A stretch of DNA of 6,409 nt from JAJZJT01 sp964610905 (GCA_964610905.1 CAZSYT010000123.1:1-6409), one strand, 5' to 3'. Positions 1 through 5,894 are shown, counted from the first letter of the stretch. Numbers and translations: made by a program. The notes: generated by a model not told the origin, from the sequence alone.

Positions 1-925
1 GGGGGGTGGCGAAGGTCTTGTGCAGGTTCATGTGGACGATGTCGAAGCCCATGTCGCCCGGTCGAACGACGCCGAGGATGGCGTTCAGGTTGGCGCCGTC
101 GTAGTAGAGGAGCGCGCCCACGTCGTGGACCGCCTCGGCGATGGCGGTGATGTCCTCCTCGAAGAGCCCGAGGGTGTTCGGGTTGGTGAGCATGATCCCG
201 GCGACGTCGTCGTCGAGGACCCGGCGGAGGGCGTCGAGGTCGACGCAGCCACGGTCGTCGCTCGGGACCGTCGTCACCTCGTAGCCGCCCAGGGTCACCG
301 AGGCGGGGTTGGTGCCGTGCGCAGAGTCGGGGATGACGACCCGCTGGCGAGGCGAGCCGGTCGCCTTGTGCCACGCCCGCATGAGCAGCAGGCCGGTCAG
401 CTCGCCGGCCGCGCCCGCAGCGGGCTGGAGGGTGGCCGCCGCCATACCGGTGATCTCGCACAGCGCGGCCTCGAGCTCGACGAGGAGGGCGAGCCAGCCC
501 TGCGTCAGGGCGGGGGGAGCAGCGGGATGCACGCCGGTGAGCCCGTCGAGGACGGCAACGGCGTCGCAGACCTTGGGGTTGTACTTCATCGTGCACGACC
601 CGAGCGGATAGGCACCGAGGTCGACCGAGAACTGCCGGTGGGACAGGCGGGTCACGTGGGCCACGAGGTCGCGTTCGGACACCTCGGCGAGCTCCACCGG
701 GCGGTCACGCCGGAACACCGGGGGGACGAGGTCCTCGACCGGGACCTCGGGCACCTCTGTGGTCCTGAGCGACCACGCCCGGCGGCCCGGCACCGACAGC
801 TCGAACACGGTCGGCTCGGCAGCGGTGCCGAGGAGCGGCGCGCTCGCCGCACGCCCGCCGGGGGCGGCGTCGACGGCTCGCCGGGGGGCGCGCGCCCGAG
901 CCGCGGCGTCGACGGCGTCGCTCAC
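1..925 (-). CDS. gcvPB: Glycine dehydrogenase (decarboxylating) subunit 2, C-terminally truncated by window edge
   Basis: This is the PLP-binding subunit of the split P-protein, which decarboxylates glycine and passes the aminomethyl group to lipoyl-GcvH in the cytoplasm. About 308 codons are present of a usual 480-520. Visible family motifs are FELSVPGRRAWSL (41-53), LGAYPLGSCTMKYNPK (about 105-120), a GMAAATLQPAAGAAGE stretch, PDSAHGTNPASV, TNPNTLGLFEEDI, YYDGANLNAI, and HMNLHKTFATPP at the edge. Lys303 in HKTF is the expected Schiff-base lysine. The GTG start at 925 overlaps the gcvPA stop (GTGA), indicating translational coupling. Recognisable homology begins only near residue 37. The first 36 residues are Ala/Arg/Pro-rich with a repeated AVDAA, so an internal GTG at 808 (Val40) is a possible but less attractive start. 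The identification is firm; the exact N-terminus is less so. Confidence 0.95.
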   Translation of the reverse strand, partial: MSDAVDAAARARAPRRAVDAAPGGRAASAPLLGTAAEPTVFELSVPGRRAWSLRTTEVPEVPVEDLVPPVFRRDRPVELAEVSERDLVAHVTRLSHRQFSVDLGAYPLGSCTMKYNPKVCDAVAVLDGLTGVHPAAPPALTQGWLALLVELEAALCEITGMAAATLQPAAGAAGELTGLLLMRAWHKATGSPRQRVVIPDSAHGTNPASVTLGGYEVTTVPSDDRGCVDLDALRRVLDDDVAGIMLTNPNTLGLFEEDITAIAEAVHDVGALLYYDGANLNAILGVVRPGDMGFDIVHMNLHKTFATP

Positions 926-2268
926 GGCCGGACCGCCCCGGCGAAGGCGGCGACGTAGGCGTCGATCTCGTGGCGGGTGCGTCGCTCGGTGACGGTGACG
1001 AGCACGGCGTGCGAACCTCCTTCGTAGTGGTCCCCGAGGGGGATCCCTGCGAGGAAGCCGGCCTCGGCCATGCGCTCGACGAGCAGGTCGGCCGGGACCG
1101 GGAGACGGAGCGCGAACTCGCGCAGGACGGGTGCGCCGGCGTACGGCTCGACGCCGTCGAGGGCGAGGAGGGCGTCGCGCGCGTAGCGGGCTCCCCGGGC
1201 GCACCGGGTGGCCACCTCGACCAGGCCGGAGGTGCCGAGCCAGGACAGCTGGACGGCGGCGGTCACGGCCATGAGCGTCTGGTTGGTGCACACGTTCGAG
1301 GTCGCCTTCTCGCGCCGGATGTCCTGCTCGCGGGCGCGCAGCGTCGTGACGTAGGCGCGCCGGCCCTCGACGTCGACGGTCTCGCCGACGAGCCGTCCGG
1401 GGAGGCGCCGCAGGTGGGCCCTGGTCGTGGCGAAGAGGCCGAGGTAGGGGCCACCGAAGCCCAGGGCGGTGCCGAAGGGCTGTCCCTCGGCGACGGCGAC
1501 GTCGGCACCCCAGTCGCCCGGCGACCGCAACAGGCCGACGGAGACGGGGTCGAAGGCCACCACGAGCTGGGCACCGAAGGCGTCGCAGGTCCGTCGGGCG
1601 GCAGTGAGGTCCTCGAGGCAGCCGAGGTAGTTGGGCAGGGCGACGACGACGACGCCGGGCGGGTCCGAGGGGTCGGGGTCGGGCCACGCGGTCACGCCGT
1701 CGGCGAGCGCGATCGTCTCGACCCGGTGGCCCGTGCCGGCCGCTGCGGTGGCCAGCACCTGCCGCCAGTGGGGGTGCACGCCGGCAGAGATCCACACCCG
1801 GTTCCTCCCGGCAGCGGCGGCACCGAGGTTCACCGCCTCCACGAGGGCGGCGGCGCCGTCGTAGAGGGAGGCGTTCGAGACCGGCAGCCCGGAGAGGCGG
1901 CTCACCATCGTCTGGTACTCGAAGACGGCCTGCAGGACGCCCTGGGCCACCTCGGGCTGGTAGGGCGTGTACGAGGTGACGAACTCGGAGCGGCCGGCGA
2001 GCGCGCGCGTCACCGGGGGCACCTCGTGGTCGTAGGCCCCGCCGCCGGCGAAGCAGGTCATCCGGTCGCTGCGTGCGAGGTTGTCCTCGGCGAGCGCGGC
2101 GAAGTGGGCGAGGACGTCGGGCTCCCCCGCCCCGTCGGCGAGCTCGAGCCGGCGTTGGAGCCGGATGGCCTCGGGGACGGCGGCGAAGAGGTCCTCGAGC
2201 GCGTCGAGGCCGAGGAAGGCGAGCATGTCGGCGATCTCGTCGTCGGTGTGCGGCGTGTAGGTGCCCAC
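922..2268 (-). CDS. gcvPA: Glycine dehydrogenase (decarboxylating) subunit 1
   Basis: This is the 448-residue partner subunit that forms the alpha2beta2 P-protein with GcvPB and corresponds to the N-terminal half of single-chain GcvP. It has the usual full length. Family motifs run in order: YTPHTDDEIADML at the N-terminus, FAGGGAYDHEVPP (73-85), TSYTPYQPEVAQGVLQAVFEYQT (98-120), SNASLYDGAAALVEA (131-145), EGQPFGTALGFGGPYLG (261-277), GRLVGETVDVEGRR (291-304), IRREKATSNVCTNQ (317-330) and a C-terminal TERRTRHEIDAYV. The catalytic PLP lysine is in GcvPB, not here. The start is GTG at 2268, with an AGGAG Shine-Dalgarno at 2281-2277 and 8-nt spacing. It lies 90 bp downstream of gcvT, with a stem-loop in the gap, and overlaps the gcvPB start by 4 bp, so all three genes probably share a transcript. 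Confidence 0.97.
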   Translation of the reverse strand: MGTYTPHTDDEIADMLAFLGLDALEDLFAAVPEAIRLQRRLELADGAGEPDVLAHFAALAEDNLARSDRMTCFAGGGAYDHEVPPVTRALAGRSEFVTSYTPYQPEVAQGVLQAVFEYQTMVSRLSGLPVSNASLYDGAAALVEAVNLGAAAAGRNRVWISAGVHPHWRQVLATAAAGTGHRVETIALADGVTAWPDPDPSDPPGVVVVALPNYLGCLEDLTAARRTCDAFGAQLVVAFDPVSVGLLRSPGDWGADVAVAEGQPFGTALGFGGPYLGLFATTRAHLRRLPGRLVGETVDVEGRRAYVTTLRAREQDIRREKATSNVCTNQTLMAVTAAVQLSWLGTSGLVEVATRCARGARYARDALLALDGVEPYAGAPVLREFALRLPVPADLLVERMAEAGFLAGIPLGDHYEGGSHAVLVTVTERRTRHEIDAYVAAFAGAVRP

Positions 2269-2314
2269 GGGGTCGGCTCCTACGCTTCGGTTCGGGGCGG
2301 TGTCGGGCGGACGG

Positions 2315-2351
2315 CCGCCGAACGGCGCGGCGACGCCACGCCGTTCGTCGG
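2315..2351 (-). other. Stem-loop between gcvT and gcvPA
   Basis: Inverted repeat CGAACGGCG (2319-2327) / CGCCGTTCG (2339-2347) with an 11-nt loop. It extends outward by three more pairs past one mismatch (2315-2317 with 2349-2351). It begins 7 nt after the gcvT stop codon. No T-tract follows on the minus strand, so it is not a classical intrinsic terminator. It may adjust expression of gcvPA relative to gcvT or protect mRNA ends. The structure is seen in the sequence; the role is inference. Confidence 0.45.
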
Positions 2352-2358
2352 GGCCGTG

Positions 2359-3507
2359 TCAGTCGGGGGCCGGGGCGCCCGCCAGCGCGAACTGGCCGGG
2401 CCGGACGAACGGTGTCGCGGCCACCCGGCCGGCGAGCGGTTCCCTGCGGGCGTCGACCCGAACCGGTGTCCCGGCCTCGGGAGCGGGGCCGTCGACGAGG
2501 GCGAGGGCGATGCCGTGGCCGAGCATCGGCGAGAAGTTCCCACTGGTCACCACCCCGGCGGCGCCCGTGGCGACCGCGAGCGCGTCGCCGGCCCTCGGGG
2601 GCCGCCGGCCGTCCGTCGCCACGCCGACGAGGTGCCGGCGCGGCCCGTGGGCACGTTCCTCGACGAGGGCGTCGCGGCCGCGGAAGGCAGGCTTCCCCCA
2701 GGCGACCACCCAGCCGAGGCCCGCCTGGAGCGGGGTGATGCCCGGCCCGAGCTCGTGCCCGTGGAGCGGGAGCCCGGCCTCGAGCCGCAAGGTGTCCCTG
2801 GCCCCGAGCCCTGCGGGCACGGCGCCGGCCGCTACGAGGGCGCGCCACAGGGCGGTGGCCGACTCGGCGGGCACGGCGAGCTCGAGCCCGTCCTCGCCCG
2901 TGTACCCGGTCCCGGCGACGAGGCACGGCGCGCCGTCGAGGTCGGTGCTGGAGACCGCGAAGCGCGCCACGCGGGCCGCGTCGGGGAGGACGGCACCCAC
3001 CAGCGCCCGGGCGCTCGGCCCCTGGACGGCGAGAACGGCGCGCCGGCCCGTGGTGTCCTCGCCGCCCAGCGCGGCGAGGACGGCCGACGTGTTGGAGGCG
3101 TTGGGCATGACGTCGAAGGCGTCCTCGCCGAGCCACCAGACGATCAGGTCGTCGACGACGCTGCCGTCGTCGTCGAGCAGGTGGGTGTACTGGGCTCGTC
3201 CGGGGCCGATGCGCGCGAGGTCGTTGGTCAGGGTGCCTTGGAGGCGGGCGAGGGCGTCCGGGCCGGCGACACGCACCGTGCCGAGATGGCTCACGTCGAA
3301 GACCGCCGCCGCCGTCCGGCACGCCCGGTGCTCGGCGATCGTCCCGTCCGGGTAGCTGAGGGGCATCTCCCACCCACCGAAGTCGGTGAGCTTCGCACCC
3401 AGGCCCACGTGCTCGTCGAAGAGGGCGCTGCGGCGCGGCGCGGTCGTCGTCGGGCTTCCCGGAGGGGCGACGGCGGTGTGAACGGTCGTCGAGGGCTGGT
3501 CGTTCAC
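2359..3507 (-). CDS. gcvT: Aminomethyltransferase (glycine cleavage system T-protein)
   Basis: The 382-residue T-protein transfers the methylene group from aminomethyl-lipoyl-GcvH to tetrahydrofolate and releases ammonia. Family signatures in order are LFDEHVGLGAKLTDFGGWEMPLSY (29-52), DVSHLGTV (71-78), LTND (93-96), GSVVDDLIVWW (115-125), NASN (136-139), GTGYTGEDGLEL (199-210), ARDTLRLEAGLPLHGHEL (236-253), TPLQAGLGWVVAW (258-270) and VTSGNFSPMLGHGIALALV (320-338). Asp119 or Asp120 should correspond to the catalytic aspartate of E. coli GcvT. The frame stays open upstream to 3672, but that part overlaps the preceding gene and is unlike GcvT. GTG at 3507 is the only sensible start and leaves a Pro/Thr-rich extension of about 25 residues before homology. 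No Shine-Dalgarno is visible. A TATCCT box sits exactly 6 nt upstream, so a leaderless mRNA is likely. Confidence 0.96.
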   Translation of the reverse strand: MNDQPSTTVHTAVAPPGSPTTTAPRRSALFDEHVGLGAKLTDFGGWEMPLSYPDGTIAEHRACRTAAAVFDVSHLGTVRVAGPDALARLQGTLTNDLARIGPGRAQYTHLLDDDGSVVDDLIVWWLGEDAFDVMPNASNTSAVLAALGGEDTTGRRAVLAVQGPSARALVGAVLPDAARVARFAVSSTDLDGAPCLVAGTGYTGEDGLELAVPAESATALWRALVAAGAVPAGLGARDTLRLEAGLPLHGHELGPGITPLQAGLGWVVAWGKPAFRGRDALVEERAHGPRRHLVGVATDGRRPPRAGDALAVATGAAGVVTSGNFSPMLGHGIALALVDGPAPEAGTPVRVDARREPLAGRVAATPFVRPGQFALAGAPAPD

Positions 3508-3513
3508 GGGGCG

Positions 3514-3519
3514 AGGATA
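3514..3519 (-). promoter_or_regulatory. Probable -10 box of gcvT (leaderless)
   Basis: TATCCT on the minus strand fits the actinobacterial TANNNT -10 pattern. Exactly 6 nt (CGCCCC) separate it from the gcvT GTG, so transcription would begin at or next to the start codon. The stretch just before the GTG is pyrimidine-rich and has no ribosome-binding site, which agrees with leaderless translation. No convincing -35 hexamer is seen. Confidence 0.45.
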
Positions 3520-3565
3520 GCCGGCGCCGTGAGGGTGAGGCCGTGGGCGATCCGGCCCGACGGGC

Positions 3566-3925
3566 TCACGCGGGCGTGGCCTCGGCCCACGGGTCGAAGC
3601 CGTCGCCCGCCACGCCGTAGGTCGCGAGCAGGGCGAGGGTGTCGCGCTGGTGCAGGAGCGTGACCCGCACATCGGGATAGAGGGCGGCGAGACGGCGGAC
3701 CTTCCCGTTCTTCTTCGTCACGAGGCGCTGGCTCAACGTGGTGAGCTCGACGAACAGCTTCTGGTCGGGAAGCCAGAAGTCGGGACGGAACCCTGCCGAC
3801 CGTCGGCCCTCCTCGTCCCACGCCAGGGTGAACTCGACGGGCTCGTACTCCCAGGGGACTTCGTAGAAGTCGAGGATGCGGGCGAAGCGGAGCTCGGACT
3901 CGTGGGCGAAGCGCACCTCGTCCAC
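3566..3925 (-). CDS. Small conserved protein, restriction-endonuclease-like (PD-(D/E)XK-type) fold suspected
   Basis: A 119-residue protein with no assigned role. The layout resembles small PD-(D/E)XK-type domains: an N-terminal helix with Glu9 and Glu11 (AHESELRFARILDFY), then EYEPVEFTLAWDEEG, then RPDFWLPDQKLFVELTT (47-63) carrying Asp49 and Glu60, then a basic stretch LVTKKNGKVRRLAALYPDVR (68-87). The canonical lysine two residues after the Glu is replaced by Thr62; Lys71, Lys72 or Lys75 might substitute. From memory, similar small proteins with VELTT...LVT.KN.KVR...YPDV are widespread in Actinobacteria without a function. GTG at 3925 is chosen because no start lies upstream in frame after the merR stop. 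GTG at 3916 (Val4), preceded by GGTGG, is an alternative. The frame extends to 4543, but that part is antisense-like shadow over merR. It lies 35 bp after merR and 58 bp before gcvT and is probably co-transcribed with merR. The fold assignment is inference. Confidence 0.75.
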   Translation of the reverse strand: MDEVRFAHESELRFARILDFYEVPWEYEPVEFTLAWDEEGRRSAGFRPDFWLPDQKLFVELTTLSQRLVTKKNGKVRRLAALYPDVRVTLLHQRDTLALLATYGVAGDGFDPWAEATPA

Positions 3926-3960
3926 CGATCGGCGCCCGCCGCGGACGGCACCCGTCGTCG

Positions 3961-4512
3961 TCAACGCTGGGCAGCCTCGAGGCCGCCGGCCGTCCCGTCG
4001 TCCCGAGCCCCGCCGCGGCCGGCGCTCGGCGTGCCCGGCACGGGGAGGGAGTCCGGCGACAGCTCGACGATGGCGGCGTTGAGCTCGTCGACGACGCCCG
4101 AGAGGGGCAGGACGTTGAAGACCCCTTGGCCACCGGCGAGCAGGTCGATGACCTCGCCGTTCGAGGAGGCGAGCACCGAGCGGTTGCCGGCGAGGACGAG
4201 CTGCGCCGTGGCGAGGTCGCCGCCGAGGTGGTCGCGCAGGCAGCTGACCGCCTGGCGTGCCTGTTGGAGCTTGAGCCCGGCGTCGAGGAGCTGCTTGATG
4301 ACCTTGAGCTCGACGAGGTCTCCGTACGAGTACCGCCGCTGGGTGCCGCTCCCATGGGCGTCGGCGATCGACGGTCGCAGCAGGCCGGTGCGCGCCCAGT
4401 AGTCGAGCTGGCGGTACGAGATGCCCACGATCGAGCACACCTGGGGGCCACGGAAGCCGGCCTCGGCGCTCGCGGCGCCCGGTGCCCGACGCGGTCTGCC
4501 CCCTGCTGCCAT
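3961..4512 (-). CDS. MerR-family transcriptional regulator
   Basis: A 183-residue DNA-binding regulator. The winged-helix MerR domain spans about residues 20-90: FRGPQVCSIVGISYRQLDYW (20-39), then ARTGLLRPS, GSGTQRRYSYGDLVELKVIK (54-73) and LLDAGLKLQQARQAV (75-89). A C-terminal domain follows, with NRSVLASSNGEVIDLLAGGQ (110-129) then GVFNVLPLSGVVDEL (130-144), and a disordered-looking Gly/Ala tail. From memory, this whole pattern resembles the second MerR gene of the mycobacterial garA-ftsR-bfn-merR cluster (Rv1830 type), which lies close to gcvB there. No metal-binding cysteine motif is apparent, so it is not a classical metal sensor. The start at 4512 (ATG) is set by GAGGAG at 4524-4519 with 6-nt spacing. 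The frame runs upstream to 4905, but only as shadow of the divergent gene. Targets are unknown; autoregulation is suggested by the palindrome upstream, and the adjacent gcv genes are candidate targets. Confidence 0.92.
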   Translation of the reverse strand: MAAGGRPRRAPGAASAEAGFRGPQVCSIVGISYRQLDYWARTGLLRPSIADAHGSGTQRRYSYGDLVELKVIKQLLDAGLKLQQARQAVSCLRDHLGGDLATAQLVLAGNRSVLASSNGEVIDLLAGGQGVFNVLPLSGVVDELNAAIVELSPDSLPVPGTPSAGRGGARDDGTAGGLEAAQR

Positions 4513-4518
4513 CGCGTG

Positions 4519-4524
4519 CTCCTC
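4519..4524 (-). promoter_or_regulatory. Ribosome-binding site deciding the merR start
   Basis: GAGGAG on the minus strand, 6 nt before the ATG at 4512. It separates the true merR start from the much longer open frame upstream. Confidence 0.75.
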
Positions 4525-4608
4525 GCTCGACGTCAAGCTCCACCTGACCTCGAGCGGCGCCCGAACGAGCGTCGGACCGTCACGCGCAGGTAGAGGTGCA
4601 ACGTCGGC

Positions 4609-4614
4609 ATCGTA
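4609..4614 (-). promoter_or_regulatory. Probable -10 box of merR
   Basis: TACGAT on the minus strand fits TANNNT and is one of the few A/T-containing hexamers in the spacer. It would place the transcript start near 4602, giving a 5' leader of about 90 nt for merR. The palindrome at 4618-4639 lies immediately upstream, over the spacer and -35 region. This is the usual position of a MerR-family operator. No good -35 hexamer is visible, which is also common for MerR-activated promoters. Confidence 0.45.
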
Positions 4615-4617
4615 CCA

Positions 4618-4639
4618 CACTGGCGTAATTACGCCGGTG
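4618..4639. promoter_or_regulatory. Palindromic operator candidate between merR and the DUF2889-like gene
   Basis: A perfect 14-bp palindrome GGCGTAATTACGCC (4622-4635) is flanked by CAC on the left and GTG on the right, with one mismatched pair between, for 22 bp of near-perfect dyad. Its AATT centre stands out in a very GC-rich background. It lies in the 181-bp divergent spacer, abuts the likely merR -10 box, and is about 55 bp upstream of the plus-strand start. It could control both genes. The most likely ligand is the adjacent MerR dimer, but this is inference. No second copy was noticed in the window. Confidence 0.6.
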
Positions 4640-4693
4640 GGAGCCGGACCGGCGGCGTGGCGGCCCGGAGCTGCCCGGGGGCAAGATCGGGCG

Positions 4694-5317
4694 ATGGACC
4701 CTGCTCCCCCGCCCGTGCCCGTCCATCGGCGCACCATCGCCTTCGAGGTCTTCGAGGACGGCGCGCACCTCGACGTGGTGGGGAGGTTGCGCGACGAGCG
4801 GCCGTGGGCCGCGGGCACGGCGTCGGTCGAGCACGTCCACGACCTCGAGCTCCGGGTGCGCGTGCGCACCGGCGACCTCGCCATCGTCGACGCCGCCGCG
4901 ACCATGGGGACCTTCCCCCACGCGGAGTGCCCTGCGATCGCGCCCGCCTTCGCCGGCCTCGTCGGGCTGTGCGTGGGACGCGGCTACACGCGTGCCGTCC
5001 AGGAGCGCTTCGGTGGCCCGAGGGGGTGCACGCACCTCGAGCACCTGGCACGCGCCCTCGGTCCGGTAGTGCTCCAGGCTGCCACCTCGGGCCGTGCCGC
5101 GCGCGCCGAGCGCGGCGAGGCCGTCGACCTGCTGGTCGGCGACGGGCGCCCGCCGATCGCCGACACGTGCCACGTGTGGGCGTCGGGCGGCGTCGCCGAG
5201 CAGAAGCTCGCGGCGGGGTGGCGTCCCGGCACGGGGCCCTACCCCGCGGCGACCGTGGCGGCGTGGCGCGTCGGGGGCGCCGGCTCGTCCTCGGAGACCA
5301 CGCCGCCGCGCGGCTGA
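4694..5317 (+). CDS. DUF2889-like protein of unknown function
   Basis: A 207-residue protein recognised by pattern as DUF2889-like. An N-terminal HRRTIAFEVF leads into a beta-rich segment. VHDLELRVRVRTGDLAIVDA (48-67) follows, then PHAECPAIAP (75-84), GRGYTRAVQERFGGPRGCTH (96-115) and a later DTCHVWASGG (157-166). Cys79, Cys112, His115 and Cys159 lie in the conserved-looking motifs and could form a metal or redox site; this is inference. The tail is low-complexity Gly/Ser/Pro. No signal peptide or membrane segment is seen, so it is probably cytoplasmic. The start at 4694 matches where the family pattern begins (HRR at 11-13). There is no clear Shine-Dalgarno, but CAAGAT lies exactly 6 nt upstream and may be a degenerate -10 for a leaderless transcript. 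The frame is open upstream to 4421 only as shadow of merR. It is divergent from merR and shares its palindrome region. Its biochemical role is not known to me. Confidence 0.85.
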   Translation: MDPAPPPVPVHRRTIAFEVFEDGAHLDVVGRLRDERPWAAGTASVEHVHDLELRVRVRTGDLAIVDAAATMGTFPHAECPAIAPAFAGLVGLCVGRGYTRAVQERFGGPRGCTHLEHLARALGPVVLQAATSGRAARAERGEAVDLLVGDGRPPIADTCHVWASGGVAEQKLAAGWRPGTGPYPAATVAAWRVGGAGSSSETTPPRG

Positions 5318-5331
5318 GCACGCGCCCGGGC

Positions 5332-5353
5332 CGCAGGGAGCGCGAGCCCTGCG
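5332..5353. terminator. Hairpin between convergent genes, possible bidirectional terminator
   Basis: CGCAGGG (5332-5338) / CCCTGCG (5347-5353) form a 7-bp stem with an 8-nt loop, inside the 52-bp gap between the DUF2889-like stop (5317) and the stop of the hexapeptide-protein gene (5370). The position suits a shared terminator, but there is no T-tract on either side. Confidence 0.4.
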
Positions 5354-5369
5354 CCGCGACGCCGACGCC

Positions 5370-5888
5370 TCAGTCGAGGCGGGCCAGGCTCTGCCGGTAC
5401 CGCGCCGCGTTGGCGACGTACTCGGCCGCCGAGAGGTCGATCATCTCGATGCTCGACCGCCCCGGGTGCACGGTGGCCGGGACGCCCAGGGCGAGCGAGC
5501 CTCCCGGCACGGTCATCCTGTTCGGCACCACGGCGTTGGCCCCGACGGTGGCCCCCGTCTCGACCACGGCGTGGTGGAGCACTACCGACCCCGAGCCGGC
5601 CAGCGAGCGGTCGTGGAGCGTGCACCCCTCGAGGTGGGCGAGGTGCCCGACGACGCACCCGTCTCCGATCACCGTCGGGAACCCCGGCCCGGCGTGGACG
5701 ACCGATCCGTCCTGAACCGAGGTCCGTTCGCCGATGGTGATCGTGCCGTAGTCGCCCCGGAGCACCGCCTGTGGCCAGATCGACGCGCCGGCTCCGATGG
5801 TCACGTCCCCGATGACGGTGGCGTCGGGGTGCACGAAGGCGTCGGGGTGGATGGTCGGCTGCTTGTCTCCGAGTCGGTAGATGCCCAT
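5370..5888 (-). CDS. Gamma-carbonic-anhydrase-like hexapeptide-repeat protein
   Basis: A 172-residue left-handed beta-helix protein of the gamma carbonic anhydrase/PaaY/YrdA group, cytoplasmic and presumably trimeric. Numbering below is from an in-frame TTG two codons upstream. Hexapeptide turns run from IHPDAFVHPDATVIGDVTIG through NAVVPNRMTVPGG, followed by a C-terminal helix (MIDLSAAEYVANAARYRQSL). Arg46 and Asp48 (LRGD) and Gln61 (VQDGSVVH) match conserved positions. His67 and His84 fit the first two zinc ligands. The usual third ligand, His in GHxxxxHGC, is Glu89 here (GHLAHLEGC), with an extra His87. Zinc binding and CO2 hydration are therefore uncertain, and an acyl- or nucleotide-related role is possible. 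ATG at 5888 is preferred: TAGGGT lies exactly 6 nt upstream, suggesting a leaderless mRNA. The TTG at 5894 would lie between that box and the ATG. It is convergent with the DUF2889-like gene and divergent from the secreted-protein gene. Confidence 0.92.
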   Translation of the reverse strand: MGIYRLGDKQPTIHPDAFVHPDATVIGDVTIGAGASIWPQAVLRGDYGTITIGERTSVQDGSVVHAGPGFPTVIGDGCVVGHLAHLEGCTLHDRSLAGSGSVVLHHAVVETGATVGANAVVPNRMTVPGGSLALGVPATVHPGRSSIEMIDLSAAEYVANAARYRQSLARLD

Positions 5889-5894
5889 GGCCAA

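Noticed and set aside
20..958. Plus-strand open frame of 312 codons
   Set aside because: It is antisense to gcvPB. The composition is biased towards Val, Gly, Arg, Asp and Glu, with no family motifs.
2269..2358. Glycine riboswitch in front of gcvPA, or upstream of gcvT
   Set aside because: The 90-bp gap lacks the glycine aptamer consensus elements and is filled by one hairpin. gcvT appears leaderless, leaving no room for an aptamer.
970..3663. Plus-strand open frame of 897 codons
   Set aside because: It is antisense to gcvPA and gcvT, both full-length with clear family motifs. Its Gly/Asp/Arg-rich translation is typical of a high-GC shadow frame and has no recognisable domain.
3508..3672. 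Upstream extension of the gcvT frame
   Set aside because: It overlaps the nuclease-like gene and encodes Pro/Arg-rich sequence unlike GcvT. GTG at 3507 has promoter support.
4513..4905. Upstream extension of the merR frame
   Set aside because: It runs antisense into the DUF2889-like gene. The ATG at 4512 has a good GAGGAG ribosome-binding site and the MerR domain starts just after it.
4580..5321. Minus-strand open frames opposite the DUF2889-like gene
   Set aside because: They are Arg/Pro/Ala-rich shadows. The plus-strand frame carries the recognisable family pattern.
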